A stretch of DNA of 38,757 bases from Anaerolineae bacterium (GTDB lineage Bacteria; Chloroflexota; Anaerolineae; CG2-30-64-16). The notes beneath the pieces were generated by a model, which worked only from the letters and a program-made list of their open reading frames with translations, made no database searches and was not told the origin of the DNA. Shown piece by piece: positions 15,851-23,647 of the stretch (its first letter is position 1; the number at the start of each line of letters is the position of its first letter). The DNA lies in NCBI GenBank assembly GCA_026645775.1, contig JAPKMS010000343.1, positions 1 to 38,757 of the forward strand. Reading direction: 5' to 3'. The position numbers and the translations under genes were made by a program.

Positions 15851-16705
15851 TGTGTCATCGGCCTCGGCCTGATGGGCGGGTCGCTGGCGCTGGCGCTGGC
15901 GCGGCGCGCGGCCGAGGAACGCATCGGGCCGCTGCGCATCGTCGGCGTGAGCCGCAACCCGGCCACACTGGATGCAGCTCGCGCGGCCGGCGCCATCCAT
16001 GCGGGCACAACGGATCTAGCCGAGGGCATCGCGCGCGCGGATGTGGTCGTGCTGGCGACGCCGGCCCGCACCATCCTCCGCCAGATCCCGGAGGTGGGCC
16101 GCCACGCCCGGCCCGGCGCGCTGGTGCTCGACCTGGGCAGCACAAAGGCCGAAATCTGCGCGGCGCTGGCTGGGCTGCCGGCAGGCTTGCAACCGGTGGG
16201 CGGGCACCCGATGTGCGGCAAGGAGGTCGCCGGGTTCGCGGCCGCGGAGGCCGGGCTGTTCCGGGGCAAGACCTTCGTGCTGTGCCCACTGCCGCGCACC
16301 TCAGAGGCGGCGCTGGCGCAGGCGCAGGCGCTCGTGGACGCAGTCGGCGCCCGCGCGGTGCTGCTGGACCCGGCGGTGCACGACCGCGCCGTCGCGGCCA
16401 TCAGCCACCTGCCTTATCTGGCCGCGGTCGCGCTGGTGAACGCCGTCGAGGCCGGGGGCGCCATCTCGGAGACAGCCTGGCAGTTGGCGTCTTCCGGGTT
16501 CCGAGACACCAGCCGTCTGGCCGCCAGCGACGTTGATATGATGCTGGACATCCTGCTGACCAACCGCGCGGCCGTGCTCGATTGGCTGGGGGAGCTGCAA
16601 GGGCAACTTGCCGACCTAAAGCTGGCCCTGATGACTGGAGATGAAACGGCCCTGCGTGCCCAGTTGACCGCCGCGCAGAGCCGTCGCGTGGGACTGAAGT
16701 TATGA
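15782..16705 (+). CDS. tyrA: Prephenate (or arogenate) dehydrogenase
   Basis: Oxidative decarboxylation on the Tyr branch. The 307 residues have an NAD(P)-binding motif GLGLMGGS near 30, DLGSTK, GGHPMCGKEVAG and the helical dimer domain with SHLPYLAAVAL, whose histidine is expected at the active site. The first 23 residues are encoded largely by the repeat array and are not conserved. The start at 15782 has AGGAG 6 nt upstream (15771-15775); another in-frame ATG lies at 15800. There is no ACT domain, so allosteric Tyr control is not evident. The substrate (prephenate or arogenate) cannot be settled by eye. Confidence 0.93.
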   Translation: MAIEVAMDRQVTFNLQPSQPSTLCVIGLGLMGGSLALALARRAAEERIGPLRIVGVSRNPATLDAARAAGAIHAGTTDLAEGIARADVVVLATPARTILRQIPEVGRHARPGALVLDLGSTKAEICAALAGLPAGLQPVGGHPMCGKEVAGFAAAEAGLFRGKTFVLCPLPRTSEAALAQAQALVDAVGARAVLLDPAVHDRAVAAISHLPYLAAVALVNAVEAGGAISETAWQLASSGFRDTSRLAASDVDMMLDILLTNRAAVLDWLGELQGQLADLKLALMTGDETALRAQLTAAQSRRVGLKL

Positions 16706-16715
16706 TCCCAATAGA

Positions 16716-16860
16716 ACGCTGATAACGCAGATTTGCGCTGATTTGCGCTGATAACGCTATAGATGTTCAGATAGTCTTCTGGACTGGAGGCTTCAGCCGG
16801 TTGCGCTCGCGACCCAAGAAAACCGGCTGAAGCCTCTATTCCGGATCGCGAATCCCAAAA
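16716..16860. repeat. Spacer with tandem repeats and a 65-bp palindromic element
   Basis: The tyrA-aroA gap (16706-16960) holds CGCTGATAACGC/GATTTGCGCTG tandem copies (16720-16757). It then holds a palindromic element at about 16781-16843 with arms GAGGCTTCAGCCGGTT and AACCGGCTGAAGCCTC around a loop containing CGCGACCC. A close copy with the same loop core sits inside aroKB at 27361-27426. The aroA leader, from about 16860, shows only an AT-rich stretch. Confidence 0.8.
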
Positions 16861-16960
16861 CTTCATCTGACTTTCTATATTTTCATCTCTCGTGATACAA
16901 CGACACGCAATGAATCTCGCGTTATCTGCCACCAGCCATTTGCCATACGCGGAGCTTGCC

Positions 16961-18388
16961 ATGCCAAATTTGATCCTCCACCCTTCCGGCCCCTTGCGCG
17001 GCCACACAGCCGTGCCGGGCGATAAATCCATCACGCACCGGGCGCTCATCCTGGCCGCGCTGGCCGAGGGCGACACCCGTGTTCAGGGCTGGGTGCCTGC
17101 CGAGGTCTGCCTGGCCACGCTGCGCTGCATGGAGGCGCTGGGCGTGAGTGTGGAAGAAAGCCGATCCCGGAAGATCGAGGGGGGGCACGGTCAGGAGACC
17201 GGCCCCAGCCAGGATTTACTCATCCACGGCGTAGGGCTGCGCGGGCTACGCGAGCCGGCCGACGTGCTGCACTGTGCGGGATCGGGCACGACGATCCGGC
17301 TGCTGGCGGGCCTGCTGGCCGGGCAGCCGTTCACCAGCGTGCTCACCGGCACCGAGCCGCTGCGCCGCCGGCCGATGGGCCGAGTGGCCGAGCCGCTGCG
17401 CCAGATGGGCGCGACGATCCTGGGTCGCGACGGCGGCAAGCTCGCGCCGCTGACGATCCGCGGGGGGGACCTGCGCGGGATCAACTACGCCATGCCGGTC
17501 GCCAGCGCCCAGGTTAAGTCGGCGATCCTGCTGGCCGGGTTGTTTGCCGAAGGCGAGACGATCATCCACGAGCCGGGGCCGTCGCGCGATCACACCGAGC
17601 GGATGCTGGCGGAGTTTGAGGTTGAGGTTGAGGTTAAGGCTGAGGTTGAGGGACGAGGGGCGGCCGTCCGGTTGGCCGGTGGGCAGCGGCTGATCGGCGG
17701 CGGCACGCTGACCATCCCAGGCGACTTCTCGTCCGCAGCGTTTCCCCTGGTCGCGGCCGCCATCGTGCCCGGCTCCGACGTGCGGCTGACCGGCGTCGGC
17801 GTGAATCCCACGCGGACGGGGTTGTACGATCTGCTGGTCGCGATGGGGGCAGAGGTCAGAATGGGAGACGCGGAGACACGGAGACACGGAGACAGTCATC
17901 TCGCCGCGTCCCCGCGTCCCCGCGTCTCCGCGTCCGGCCACGGTGAACCGATCGCCGATCTCACCATCCGCCACAGCCCCTTGCGCGCGGCCGAGGCCTG
18001 CGGCGACCTGATCGTGCGCGCTATTGATGAGTTCCCGATCTTCGCCGTCGCCGCGACACAGGCGGAGGGGACGACCGTCGTCCGCGAGGCCGCGGAACTG
18101 CGCGTCAAAGAGTCGGATCGCATCGCCTCCGTCGCCGGGGAGCTGCGCAAGATGGGCGCACAGATCGAGGAACGGCCCGACGGGATGCTGATCCACGGCC
18201 CAACGCGGCTCCGCGGCGCGATCGTCGAGTGCCATCGCGACCACCGCCTCGCCATGGCGCTCGCCGTCGCCGGCCTGATCGCGGACGGCCCGACCGAGGT
18301 CCACGGCGCGGAGGCTATCGGCGACTCGTTTCCCGGCTTCGTGGAGACGATGCGTGCGCTGGGCGCGGACGTGGCGTGGAGCGAATGA
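16961..18388 (+). CDS. aroA: 5-enolpyruvylshikimate-3-phosphate synthase (EPSPS)
   Basis: Transfers enolpyruvyl from PEP to shikimate 3-phosphate, shikimate step 6. Motifs run in order: GDKSITHRALILAALAEG, SGTTIRLLAG, SAQVKSAILLAGLFAEG, SRDHTERML, GDFSSAAFPLVAAA, RVKESDRIA and DHRLAMALAVAG. At 475 residues it is longer than the usual 430. The excess lies partly in an EVEVEVKAEVE stretch encoded by GAGGTT repeats and in a 25-residue in-frame palindromic insert (17867-17934), plus about ten residues near 17160-17210. The frame is open from 16892, but ATG 16961 begins the conserved protein and has GGAG (16951-16954) 6 nt ahead. Confidence 0.95.
   Translation: MPNLILHPSGPLRGHTAVPGDKSITHRALILAALAEGDTRVQGWVPAEVCLATLRCMEALGVSVEESRSRKIEGGHGQETGPSQDLLIHGVGLRGLREPADVLHCAGSGTTIRLLAGLLAGQPFTSVLTGTEPLRRRPMGRVAEPLRQMGATILGRDGGKLAPLTIRGGDLRGINYAMPVASAQVKSAILLAGLFAEGETIIHEPGPSRDHTERMLAEFEVEVEVKAEVEGRGAAVRLAGGQRLIGGGTLTIPGDFSSAAFPLVAAAIVPGSDVRLTGVGVNPTRTGLYDLLVAMGAEVRMGDAETRRHGDSHLAASPRPRVSASGHGEPIADLTIRHSPLRAAEACGDLIVRAIDEFPIFAVAATQAEGTTVVREAAELRVKESDRIASVAGELRKMGAQIEERPDGMLIHGPTRLRGAIVECHRDHRLAMALAVAGLIADGPTEVHGAEAIGDSFPGFVETMRALGADVAWSE
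17613..17655. repeat. GAGGTT hexamer repeats inside aroA
   Basis: About six near-copies of GAGGTT, in frame, encode alternating Glu-Val in a surface-type stretch just after the conserved SRDHTERML block. Confidence 0.85.
17867..17934. repeat. In-frame palindromic element inside aroA
   Basis: GACGCGGAGAC (17867-17877) and GTCTCCGCGTC (17924-17934) are perfect 11-nt inverted arms. Between them lie further ACGGAGAC and CCCCGCGT tandem copies. The element adds about 25 codons between the conserved AMGAEV and EPIADL blocks without breaking the frame. Confidence 0.85.
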
Positions 18389-18490
18389 CGAATTACGAAT
18401 GACGAAGGGCGAATGACGAAAGATGAAGGACGAATGCCACAAGACACGCGACAAGAAATAATTCGCAATTCGCAATTCGTAATTCACAGT
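18389..18490. repeat. Tandem repeat spacer that supplies the AroE N-terminus
   Basis: GAATGACGAA-like units (18389-18436) are followed by CGCAATT heptamers (about 18461-18478). The same two motifs recur at the aroC/aroKB junction (26095-26126) and in the aroKB linker (26757-26789). Confidence 0.75.
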
Positions 18491-19450
18491 TCAACCCGCC
18501 TGGTCGGCGTGATCGGCTGGCCGGTGAGCCACAGCCGGAGCCCGCGGATGCACAACGCGGCGTTCGCGGCGCTGGGGCTGGATTGGGCGTACGTGCCGCT
18601 GCCGGTGCCGCCGGAGCGCGTGGGGGAGGCGGTGCGAGGGTTGGCCGCGCTGGGCTTCGCCGGTGCAAACATCACCGTGCCGCACAAGCAGGCCGTCATC
18701 CCGTTCCTGGATGAGCTCACGCCCATCGCGCGGGCGGTTGGTGCGGTCAACACCCTCGTCGTCCGGCCCGACGGCTCGCTGCTGGGCGACAACACCGATG
18801 GTGCGGGGTTCATGGCGGACTTGTGGGCGCATGGAGTGCGTGTGTGTGGGAGTATGGGGGTGTCGGAGTACAAACCCTCCGCTCTCCCACACTCCCACAC
18901 CCCAACACGCGCCCTCGTCCTCGGCGCGGGCGGCGCGGCGCGGGCGGTGGTCTATGCATTGGCTGAAGCCGGCGCGAGGGTGGCCGTTGCCAATCGCACG
19001 CAGGACCGGGCGCAGGCGCTTTGCCAGGCGCTTGGCGCGGCCCTCGAAGCCACCGCTGAGACGCAGAGTGCGCAGAGGGATTCGGAGTGCCTCAGCGATC
19101 TCCGCGTCTCTGCGGTGCGGCCGTCTAGCCGGCTGAGCGCGCACCCGTTCCCCGATGCCCTGCCTGAATTGGCCGCGGAGGCCGAGCTGATCGTCAACAC
19201 GACCAGCCTGGGGCTGCACGAGGGCGATCCGCTGCCGTGGGACGCCGCGCTCCCCTTCCGGCCCGGCCAGGTCGTCTACGACCTGATCTACAACCGCCCC
19301 ACCGCGCTGCTGGCGCTGGCGCGCTCGCAAGGCGCGACGGCCATCGATGGGCTGGGCATGTTAGCCCATCAAGGGGCGCGGGCGTTTGAACTGTGGACGG
19401 GCGTCGCCGCGCCGGCCGAGGTGATGCTGGAGGCGATTCGAGAGCCGTGA
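18413..19450 (+). CDS. aroE: Shikimate dehydrogenase
   Basis: Reduces 3-dehydroshikimate with NADPH, shikimate step 4. Conserved parts are GVIGWPVSHSRSPRMHNAAF, ITVPHKQAV (catalytic Lys), DNTDGAGF (Asp) and the nucleotide loop LGAGGAARAVVYAL. The first 27 residues come from repeat sequence, and the start is uncertain (ATG at 18413 or 18434). Two in-frame repeat elements interrupt it: one before the nucleotide loop (18844-18900, about 18-20 residues) and one in the NADP domain (19051-19117, about 25 residues). This explains a length of 345 against the usual 270-290. It is the last gene of aromatic operon 1. Confidence 0.92.
   Translation: MTKDEGRMPQDTRQEIIRNSQFVIHSSTRLVGVIGWPVSHSRSPRMHNAAFAALGLDWAYVPLPVPPERVGEAVRGLAALGFAGANITVPHKQAVIPFLDELTPIARAVGAVNTLVVRPDGSLLGDNTDGAGFMADLWAHGVRVCGSMGVSEYKPSALPHSHTPTRALVLGAGGAARAVVYALAEAGARVAVANRTQDRAQALCQALGAALEATAETQSAQRDSECLSDLRVSAVRPSSRLSAHPFPDALPELAAEAELIVNTTSLGLHEGDPLPWDAALPFRPGQVVYDLIYNRPTALLALARSQGATAIDGLGMLAHQGARAFELWTGVAAPAEVMLEAIREP
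18844..18900. repeat. In-frame palindromic element 1 inside aroE
   Basis: GTGTGGGAGT (18844-18853) is the exact reverse complement of ACTCCCACAC (18891-18900). The region between contains GGGGGTGT and TCCCACAC variants. It encodes residues such as SEYKPSALPHSHTPT that are absent from ordinary AroE. Confidence 0.85.
19051..19117. repeat. In-frame palindromic element 2 inside aroE
   Basis: The arms 19051-19068 (CACCGCTGAGACGCAGAG) and 19100-19117 (CTCCGCGTCTCTGCGGTG) pair over 18 positions with two mismatches. The same family (TCACCGCAGAG / CTCCGCGGTGA) is found in azlC. Confidence 0.85.
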
Positions 19451-19474
19451 CGAGGTTGCGAGGTTGAAGTTGTG

Positions 19475-19503
19475 TTGACTTGTGACTGCATCGGCGGTAT
19501 GAT
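19475..19503 (+). promoter_or_regulatory. Promoter of the toxin-antitoxin pair
   Basis: TTGACT (19475-19480), a 17-nt spacer, and TATGAT (19498-19503), only 25 nt after the aroE stop and 42 nt before the antitoxin start. Confidence 0.75.
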
Positions 19504-19544
19504 GGTTTTGGGCGATGATGTTTACACAGACTGAGAGGTGCTCG

Positions 19545-19790
19545 ATGGTTGCCACGAACGCGATTACTGCCGATACGGTCTTGGGCATGCTGCGACGCCT
19601 GCCGCCGCGAGAGCGCCTGAGCGTCATCGCAAAAGCGTTGCCGGAGACGGAACGGGATCTCGCAGGACAGGCCCAAGCGCTGATCTCACTGAAGGGCCTG
19701 TGGAAAAGCCTGGACTTTGACGTCACTCCTGAAGCCATTGACAGTGCTCGTCGCGAGATGTGGGCCGACTTCCCGCGAGAAGATTTCTGA
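19545..19790 (+). CDS. Putative antitoxin of a PIN-type toxin-antitoxin pair
   Basis: Small protein of 81 residues, coupled to the PIN toxin by a 1-nt overlap (TGATG). I see no clear DNA-binding fold by eye. The C-terminus (DSARREMWADFPREDF) resembles the acidic/aromatic toxin-wrapping tail of VapB-like antitoxins. The frame is open from 19515; the ATG at 19545 is chosen because AGAGGTG lies just before it. It has its own promoter at 19475. The assignment rests mainly on position. Confidence 0.7.
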   Translation: MVATNAITADTVLGMLRRLPPRERLSVIAKALPETERDLAGQAQALISLKGLWKSLDFDVTPEAIDSARREMWADFPREDF

Positions 19791-20191
19791 TGATCGGTGC
19801 GATTGCCGACACGCATGCCGTGATCTGGTATCTGCTCGACTCGCCGCGCCTGTCAAGACGAGCCGTTGCCGAGTTTGAGAGATGTCGAACTACTGCGATG
19901 CTCGTTGGGGTGTCGAGCATGACGATCATCGAGATCGTCTACTTAATCGAGAAGAACCGCATCCCCGAGATGACGCTTGGCTTGCTCAAGGAACGCTTGG
20001 AGCAGCCAAGCGCACCGCTGGAGATCGTGCCAATCACGCATGACATCGCGTCAGCAGTGCAACTGGTTCCCCGCGATCAAGTTCCTGACCTGCCGGACCG
20101 CGTTATTGCGGCTACTTCAGTGTGCCTGGGTGTGCCGCTGATCAGCAGGGATGGCAAGATTCGTGTCTCCGATGTAGAGACGATCTGGTAG
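19790..20191 (+). CDS. vapC: PIN-domain ribonuclease toxin (VapC family)
   Basis: Likely a metal-dependent RNase that arrests translation unless bound by the antitoxin. The 133 residues carry the four acidic PIN positions: D7 (IADTHAVIWYL), E48 (TIIEIVYL), D103 (DLPDRVIAAT) and D121 (LISRDGKIR). The start at 19790 overlaps the antitoxin stop (TGATG). The pair sits exactly between the two aromatic operons, beginning an accessory block. Confidence 0.87.
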   Translation: MIGAIADTHAVIWYLLDSPRLSRRAVAEFERCRTTAMLVGVSSMTIIEIVYLIEKNRIPEMTLGLLKERLEQPSAPLEIVPITHDIASAVQLVPRDQVPDLPDRVIAATSVCLGVPLISRDGKIRVSDVETIW

Positions 20192-20245
20192 GAGATGGAA
20201 ATATAGGATAGGTTGGTAACCTGTCCATCAGCGCGGCGTCAGCTG

Positions 20246-20692
20246 TCAATCATACGACATGCCGGCAAACAGAATGCTGGACGGCTGCTCATCTTCATAG
20301 CACACGACGTAGACGCAGTGCCCGCGCTCCAGCGAGAAGAGAATCTCGTCGAGGGCTATTCTGGCATCCAAGGATGAAGGCTGCGTCGTCCCCATGAGTT
20401 CCTCCAACTCCTCATCGGTCAACGGTGCAGCCACGCTGAAATCGGGTTCATCCGCGACGCAGTCTATATCCAGGATCGAGCGCGTGCCGTCCGTGCCGGA
20501 GGCAGCCAGCGCGGCACTGATCGAGCCGCAGCGCCGGCCAGAGCCAGAGAACAGCGCCGAGAAAGGTGATTGCGGAAAGGGCATAGCAGGGTTGTAGCGC
20601 CCCGCTTCGAACTCGCGCTGCCGAAGCGCCTGCAGCGCGTGATTGATGTCCGGTTCGTAGTCCACTTGGTAGACATAGGAGTAAGCTGCCAT
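20246..20692 (-). CDS. Hypothetical protein, last gene of the minus-strand operon
   Basis: A 148-residue acidic protein I do not recognise (MAAYSYVYQVDYEPDINHAL; C-terminal half rich in Asp/Glu, ending in ILFAGMSYD). It has no membrane helix or Cys motif. A GAGGA ribosome site lies before the start, which is 9 nt after the stop of the preceding small ORF, so it is probably the last gene of the operon read from 23361. Its size and acidity would suit an inhibitor or immunity-type partner, but nothing in the sequence proves that. Confidence 0.6.
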   Translation of the reverse strand: MAAYSYVYQVDYEPDINHALQALRQREFEAGRYNPAMPFPQSPFSALFSGSGRRCGSISAALAASGTDGTRSILDIDCVADEPDFSVAAPLTDEELEELMGTTQPSSLDARIALDEILFSLERGHCVYVVCYEDEQPSSILFAGMSYD

Positions 20693-20701
20693 AGGCGATC
20701 C

Positions 20702-20944
20702 TCAATCGTAGAGCCACCCGTGGCGCAGCGCGGGGCGGTTCTGCTCGGTCGTATGATATCCAGTTTTGTAGACGCGGTACACGTAGTCCAAATCCGCTGC
20801 CGTGCGGTGGACAGCAACCACCTGAATCTGAATCTCGCCCAGGCTGTTGAGCGGCTCGGTCACCACGGCGTCGAAGGCAATCTGCTTGCCATCCACCGAA
20901 ACCTTGTCTCCGAGGCGCAGGGATCAAAAATCTGAGTCTGTCAT
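20702..20944 (-). pseudogene. Small ORF interrupted by an in-frame TGA
   Basis: An ATG at 20944 has a strong GGGAGG ribosome site (20955-20950) at ideal spacing, but codon 7 is TGA (20926-20924, after MTDSDF). The same frame then runs for 73 more codons to 20702 (SLRLGDKVSVDGKQIAF...RHGWLYD). Translation could instead start at GTG 20896, which has AAGG 5 nt upstream, giving 64 residues. So this is either a gene broken near its start or a gene with an internal start plus a six-residue upstream peptide. The function is unknown. It lies in the minus-strand operon. Confidence 0.5.
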
Positions 20945-20962
20945 CGAATCCTCCCGCGGCTT

Positions 20963-21235
20963 CTACTGCTTGGTCCCCTTCTTCCACTGATCAAGCACCT
21001 CATCGGCGATGCGTTTGGTCTCTGGCGGCAGTTGCTGGCCGAGTACTGCCGCTCGATCCTCAGTCGCATCGCGCCGATCCATCACCGCCCAAGCAGCTTC
21101 TTCTTTCGCCTGAACCCCGGCAGGATTAAGAAGCTTCTCCAACGGACCTACATGGGCCGCCTTCAGTGCCCGGTTGGCAATTTCGACTTCCTGCTGCGCC
21201 CGCACATACTCGGCGGCCTTTTCCATTTCGTCCAT
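20963..21235 (-). CDS. Hypothetical helical protein
   Basis: A 90-residue charged, helix-rich protein (MDEMEKAAEYVRAQQEVEIANRALKA), with no recognised family. The frame is open to 21415, but the upstream part overlaps the DnaJ-like gene in another frame, and AAGGAG before the ATG at 21235 supports the shorter form. It ends 18 nt before the next ORF start, within the seven-gene operon. Confidence 0.6.
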   Translation of the reverse strand: MDEMEKAAEYVRAQQEVEIANRALKAAHVGPLEKLLNPAGVQAKEEAAWAVMDRRDATEDRAAVLGQQLPPETKRIADEVLDQWKKGTKQ

Positions 21236-21255
21236 GATCGTGATCTCCTTGTGAA

Positions 21256-21510
21256 TTAGGATTTTACCCCCGTGCCACGACACGTGGGGCAGTTCGTCCC
21301 GAAAGCATAGCCTCGGCCTTCGCAATGCGTACAGCGGGTAGTTCCCCCCTTGCCGTCCGCCATGACGGAGTTGCCCCGCGCTCCACCCGGACGATAATTG
21401 TGGCACACCGGGCATACAGCGTTACCGGTACCGCTGCACGCAGGACATGGTTCATCCCACAAATTCTTTCCCATCTGATTGTATAACCTGCCTTTCTGCT
21501 TGGATGTCAA
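21256..21510 (-). CDS. Small DnaJ-type zinc-finger protein
   Basis: An 84-residue protein with four CxxC pairs in the DnaJ cysteine-rich style: CPACSGTG, CPVCHNYRPG, CTHCEGRG and CPTCRGTG. There is no J domain, so it is not a DnaJ. It may be a zinc-stabilised adaptor binding unfolded or partner proteins. Its ATG overlaps the stop of the TPR-membrane gene by 4 nt (ATGA), showing translational coupling with it. Confidence 0.75.
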   Translation of the reverse strand: MTSKQKGRLYNQMGKNLWDEPCPACSGTGNAVCPVCHNYRPGGARGNSVMADGKGGTTRCTHCEGRGYAFGTNCPTCRGTGVKS

Positions 21511-22877
21511 ATCGAAGACTTCGTGAATCCTTGCGCCGCGCCGCCATCTTCAAACAAAGGGCGCGTCCTCTGCTCAAGCTGTGACAGATCCGAGCCATTG
21601 CGCGCCTTGATGTACTCCTTGAAGAATTCAGAAAATGCCGGCATCTGCGCCTCACGCGCGGCTATCTCGCGGAAATAGATCTCGGCATTCCTGGCTTGCT
21701 GGCGAGGTTTCTGGATCCGCTCCCGAATCACCCAACCTGCCAGCACGAAGGGAAGAATAATGATCCCGATTGCACCACATCCCGAGTCGCTCTTACTCAA
21801 CACAACAGAATACACTACCGCTAGCACGCCATATGACCCCACCAGGGTCAGCACTCCCAACACTATTGACGTCAGGTAGTTTGGTCTGGTCCGAGTATCG
21901 GCATCAGCAGGGACTTTGGTGAACCCTAATCCATGCATTTCCTTGGCGGCCCGGAGATAGGTCGTGTACTTGTCGTCCAAGGCTTTTAGTTTCAGCGCAG
22001 TTGCCTCATCCTGCTCGGCTGCAGAATCGTTGCCGATTGAACGGAATGCTCCCGCCCTCAACTGATAGTTCTCCCGATGCGTGGGGGCCATATCCACCGC
22101 TTTCTGGAATTGCTGGAGCGCATCCTGACTCCGGCCCAAAGAAAGCAGATACTTACCAAACTCACGAAAGCCGTAGGCGTCGGCCACCAATTTGCTGTAG
22201 CTTTCGAAATCCGCGAGGGCGCGGGGCGTATCTCCCAATGCAGCATAAGCTTGTGCGCGCCCCAAATGCACATAGCAATTGCCACCCTTCCAGGCGATGT
22301 TGAAATCAGCTATTGCCAACTCGTGGGCTTTCATAGCCGAGAGGGTCTGCGCCCGGCCGATGTAGGCATCGTACTTATCAGGGGTTACGCGAATTGCCGC
22401 GCTGTAATCGTCCAAAGCCTTTTTCAGATCATTTGTTTCGCGGTAACACTCGGCTCGAGTAATGAAGAGTTCCGTGAGTATGCCGCCATCGATAAGCTCC
22501 CGATATCGCGCGTCGTTCTGTATGCCACCGATGGCAATTGTCAGGTCGTTAATTGCGTCAGGGTAGAGCTCCAAACCAAACAAAGCCGTCCCGCGAACCT
22601 GATAGGCTTCCACGCGAGTCTGATTGTCGCACTTAGTGACCAACAAGCTGCCAATGGCGAAAGCCTGTTCGTACTCCCCAGCCTTAACATGTTGAAAGCC
22701 CATCTCATAGAGCCGTGGAAAACCTTCAGTTTGCAACGACTTGGGCAGAGCCAAAAGCGATTGGGTGGCATTCCGAGCCGCTATCGGTGCAAACTCGCCA
22801 TTGGAGGTCTGCTGCCTCAGCACGAGCCTCGGGTTGCCGAACGGATCGGTCTCGTCCTTCAAAACGTACTTTGACAT
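21507..22877 (-). CDS. TPR protein with two C-terminal membrane helices
   Basis: 456 residues. Tetratricopeptide-like repeats occupy about 55-320 (for example TRAECYRETNDLKKALDDYS and GRSQDALQQFQKAVDMAP). Two hydrophobic helices follow at about 334-360 and 368-384, and then a basic, soluble tail. It is probably a membrane-anchored scaffold with its TPR face in the cytosol. AGGAG 6 nt before the ATG supports the start. It is the core gene of an uncharacterised operon with zinc-finger and small membrane proteins. No enzymatic motif is seen. Confidence 0.75.
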   Translation of the reverse strand: MSKYVLKDETDPFGNPRLVLRQQTSNGEFAPIAARNATQSLLALPKSLQTEGFPRLYEMGFQHVKAGEYEQAFAIGSLLVTKCDNQTRVEAYQVRGTALFGLELYPDAINDLTIAIGGIQNDARYRELIDGGILTELFITRAECYRETNDLKKALDDYSAAIRVTPDKYDAYIGRAQTLSAMKAHELAIADFNIAWKGGNCYVHLGRAQAYAALGDTPRALADFESYSKLVADAYGFREFGKYLLSLGRSQDALQQFQKAVDMAPTHRENYQLRAGAFRSIGNDSAAEQDEATALKLKALDDKYTTYLRAAKEMHGLGFTKVPADADTRTRPNYLTSIVLGVLTLVGSYGVLAVVYSVVLSKSDSGCGAIGIIILPFVLAGWVIRERIQKPRQQARNAEIYFREIAAREAQMPAFSEFFKEYIKARNGSDLSQLEQRTRPLFEDGGAAQGFTKSSI

Positions 22878-22980
22878 GCTGGCTCCTGTTCTCTATTCGC
22901 GCCTGATGATCTGGGCCATTCTGCACGTCCATTCATACCATTGGGACGTGGCATGCAAAAACCTTCTTCCTCGTAAAAAG

Positions 22981-23136
22981 TCAGCGGGAAGCCATGAAAA
23001 TGATAACGCCGATAACGACGAGAAAAGGGATCATCACTTTGGGATACTTGAAGGCCAAGATGAAGATTCCGAACAATAAGTACACCACAGCCATCACCGC
23101 GAGGTTAGCCATTTTGTCTGCTGTATCGTCCCGCAT
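22981..23136 (-). CDS. Small two-helix membrane protein
   Basis: A 51-residue ORF with a perfect GGAGG ribosome site (23147-23143) 6 nt before the ATG. The product begins MRDDTADKMANLAVMAV, and two hydrophobic stretches (about 11-29 and 33-49) are separated by the short basic turn KYPK. It is oriented with the operon and lies between the zinc-ribbon gene and the TPR-membrane gene, so it may assemble with the latter in the membrane. No family recognised. Confidence 0.7.
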   Translation of the reverse strand: MRDDTADKMANLAVMAVVYLLFGIFILAFKYPKVMIPFLVVIGVIIFMASR

Positions 23137-23166
23137 GTTATACCTCCAACCGATACTCCGACGCGC

Positions 23167-23361
23167 CTACTTTGCGTAGCACTTCCCGTTCGTTCTGAAC
23201 CGCCGCGACCGGCAGCGCGGGCATTCGCGGCCGCCGTTGCTGCCGGGGCAACGATGGCAGAACTCCGTACCACAGTCGTCGCAGCGGTAAATCTCCATGT
23301 GCGAAGCGCCCCAGCTATCGGGCTTGTGACCACAGTTAGGACAGCGATGATAATCGGACAT
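23167..23361 (-). CDS. Small multi-zinc-ribbon protein
   Basis: A 64-residue protein built from CxxC pairs: CPNC, CDDC, CHRC and CPRC, suggesting two zinc sites. AGGAGG lies just before the ATG. It appears to be the first gene of the minus-strand operon ending at 20246. The function is unknown; similar short ribbons often bind nucleic acid or partner proteins. Confidence 0.72.
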   Translation of the reverse strand: MSDYHRCPNCGHKPDSWGASHMEIYRCDDCGTEFCHRCPGSNGGRECPRCRSRRFRTNGKCYAK

Positions 23362-23488
23362 ATTGCCTCCTGTTCAGGCTGAAGTTTTGCGGGCAATTGC
23401 ACGTCTTGCGTAAACCTGGGTCGAGTCGGTGAAGATTGATTGAGTTCTGCCGATCGCGCCTCCTTCTCGCGCAACCAGGCGCGATCAA

Positions 23489-23518
23489 TTGACTGCCTGA
23501 CCTCACTTATGCTATCAT
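23489..23518 (+). promoter_or_regulatory. Promoter of the HTH-membrane regulator
   Basis: TTGACT (23489-23494), an 18-nt spacer ending in ATGC, and TATCAT (23513-23518). The block ATGCTATCATCCCGCC is shared with the pheA operon promoter at 13108. The gap 23362-23647 shows nothing else clear; a minus-strand promoter for the zinc-ribbon operon must be here but could not be pinned down. Confidence 0.65.
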
Positions 23519-23647
23519 CCCGCCTATTCCACCGCGTGCCAACTTACCAGAAACCGTTGCTCTTGTCTACCGTCTGAAAACTGCCGCGGCCGGCAATTAA
23601 CTGCCAACGGCACAAAAAAGCGTTTCCCCTATGCGAGGACGTCCCTT

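Noticed and set aside
20924-20926. In-frame TGA as a selenocysteine codon
   Set aside because: It follows only six codons, there is no known selenoprotein match, and no convincing SECIS-like hairpin was recognised after it.
22994-23179. Plus-strand ORF of 61 codons over the small membrane protein
   Set aside because: It has no ribosome site and is antisense to a better-supported ORF with GGAGG and two membrane helices.
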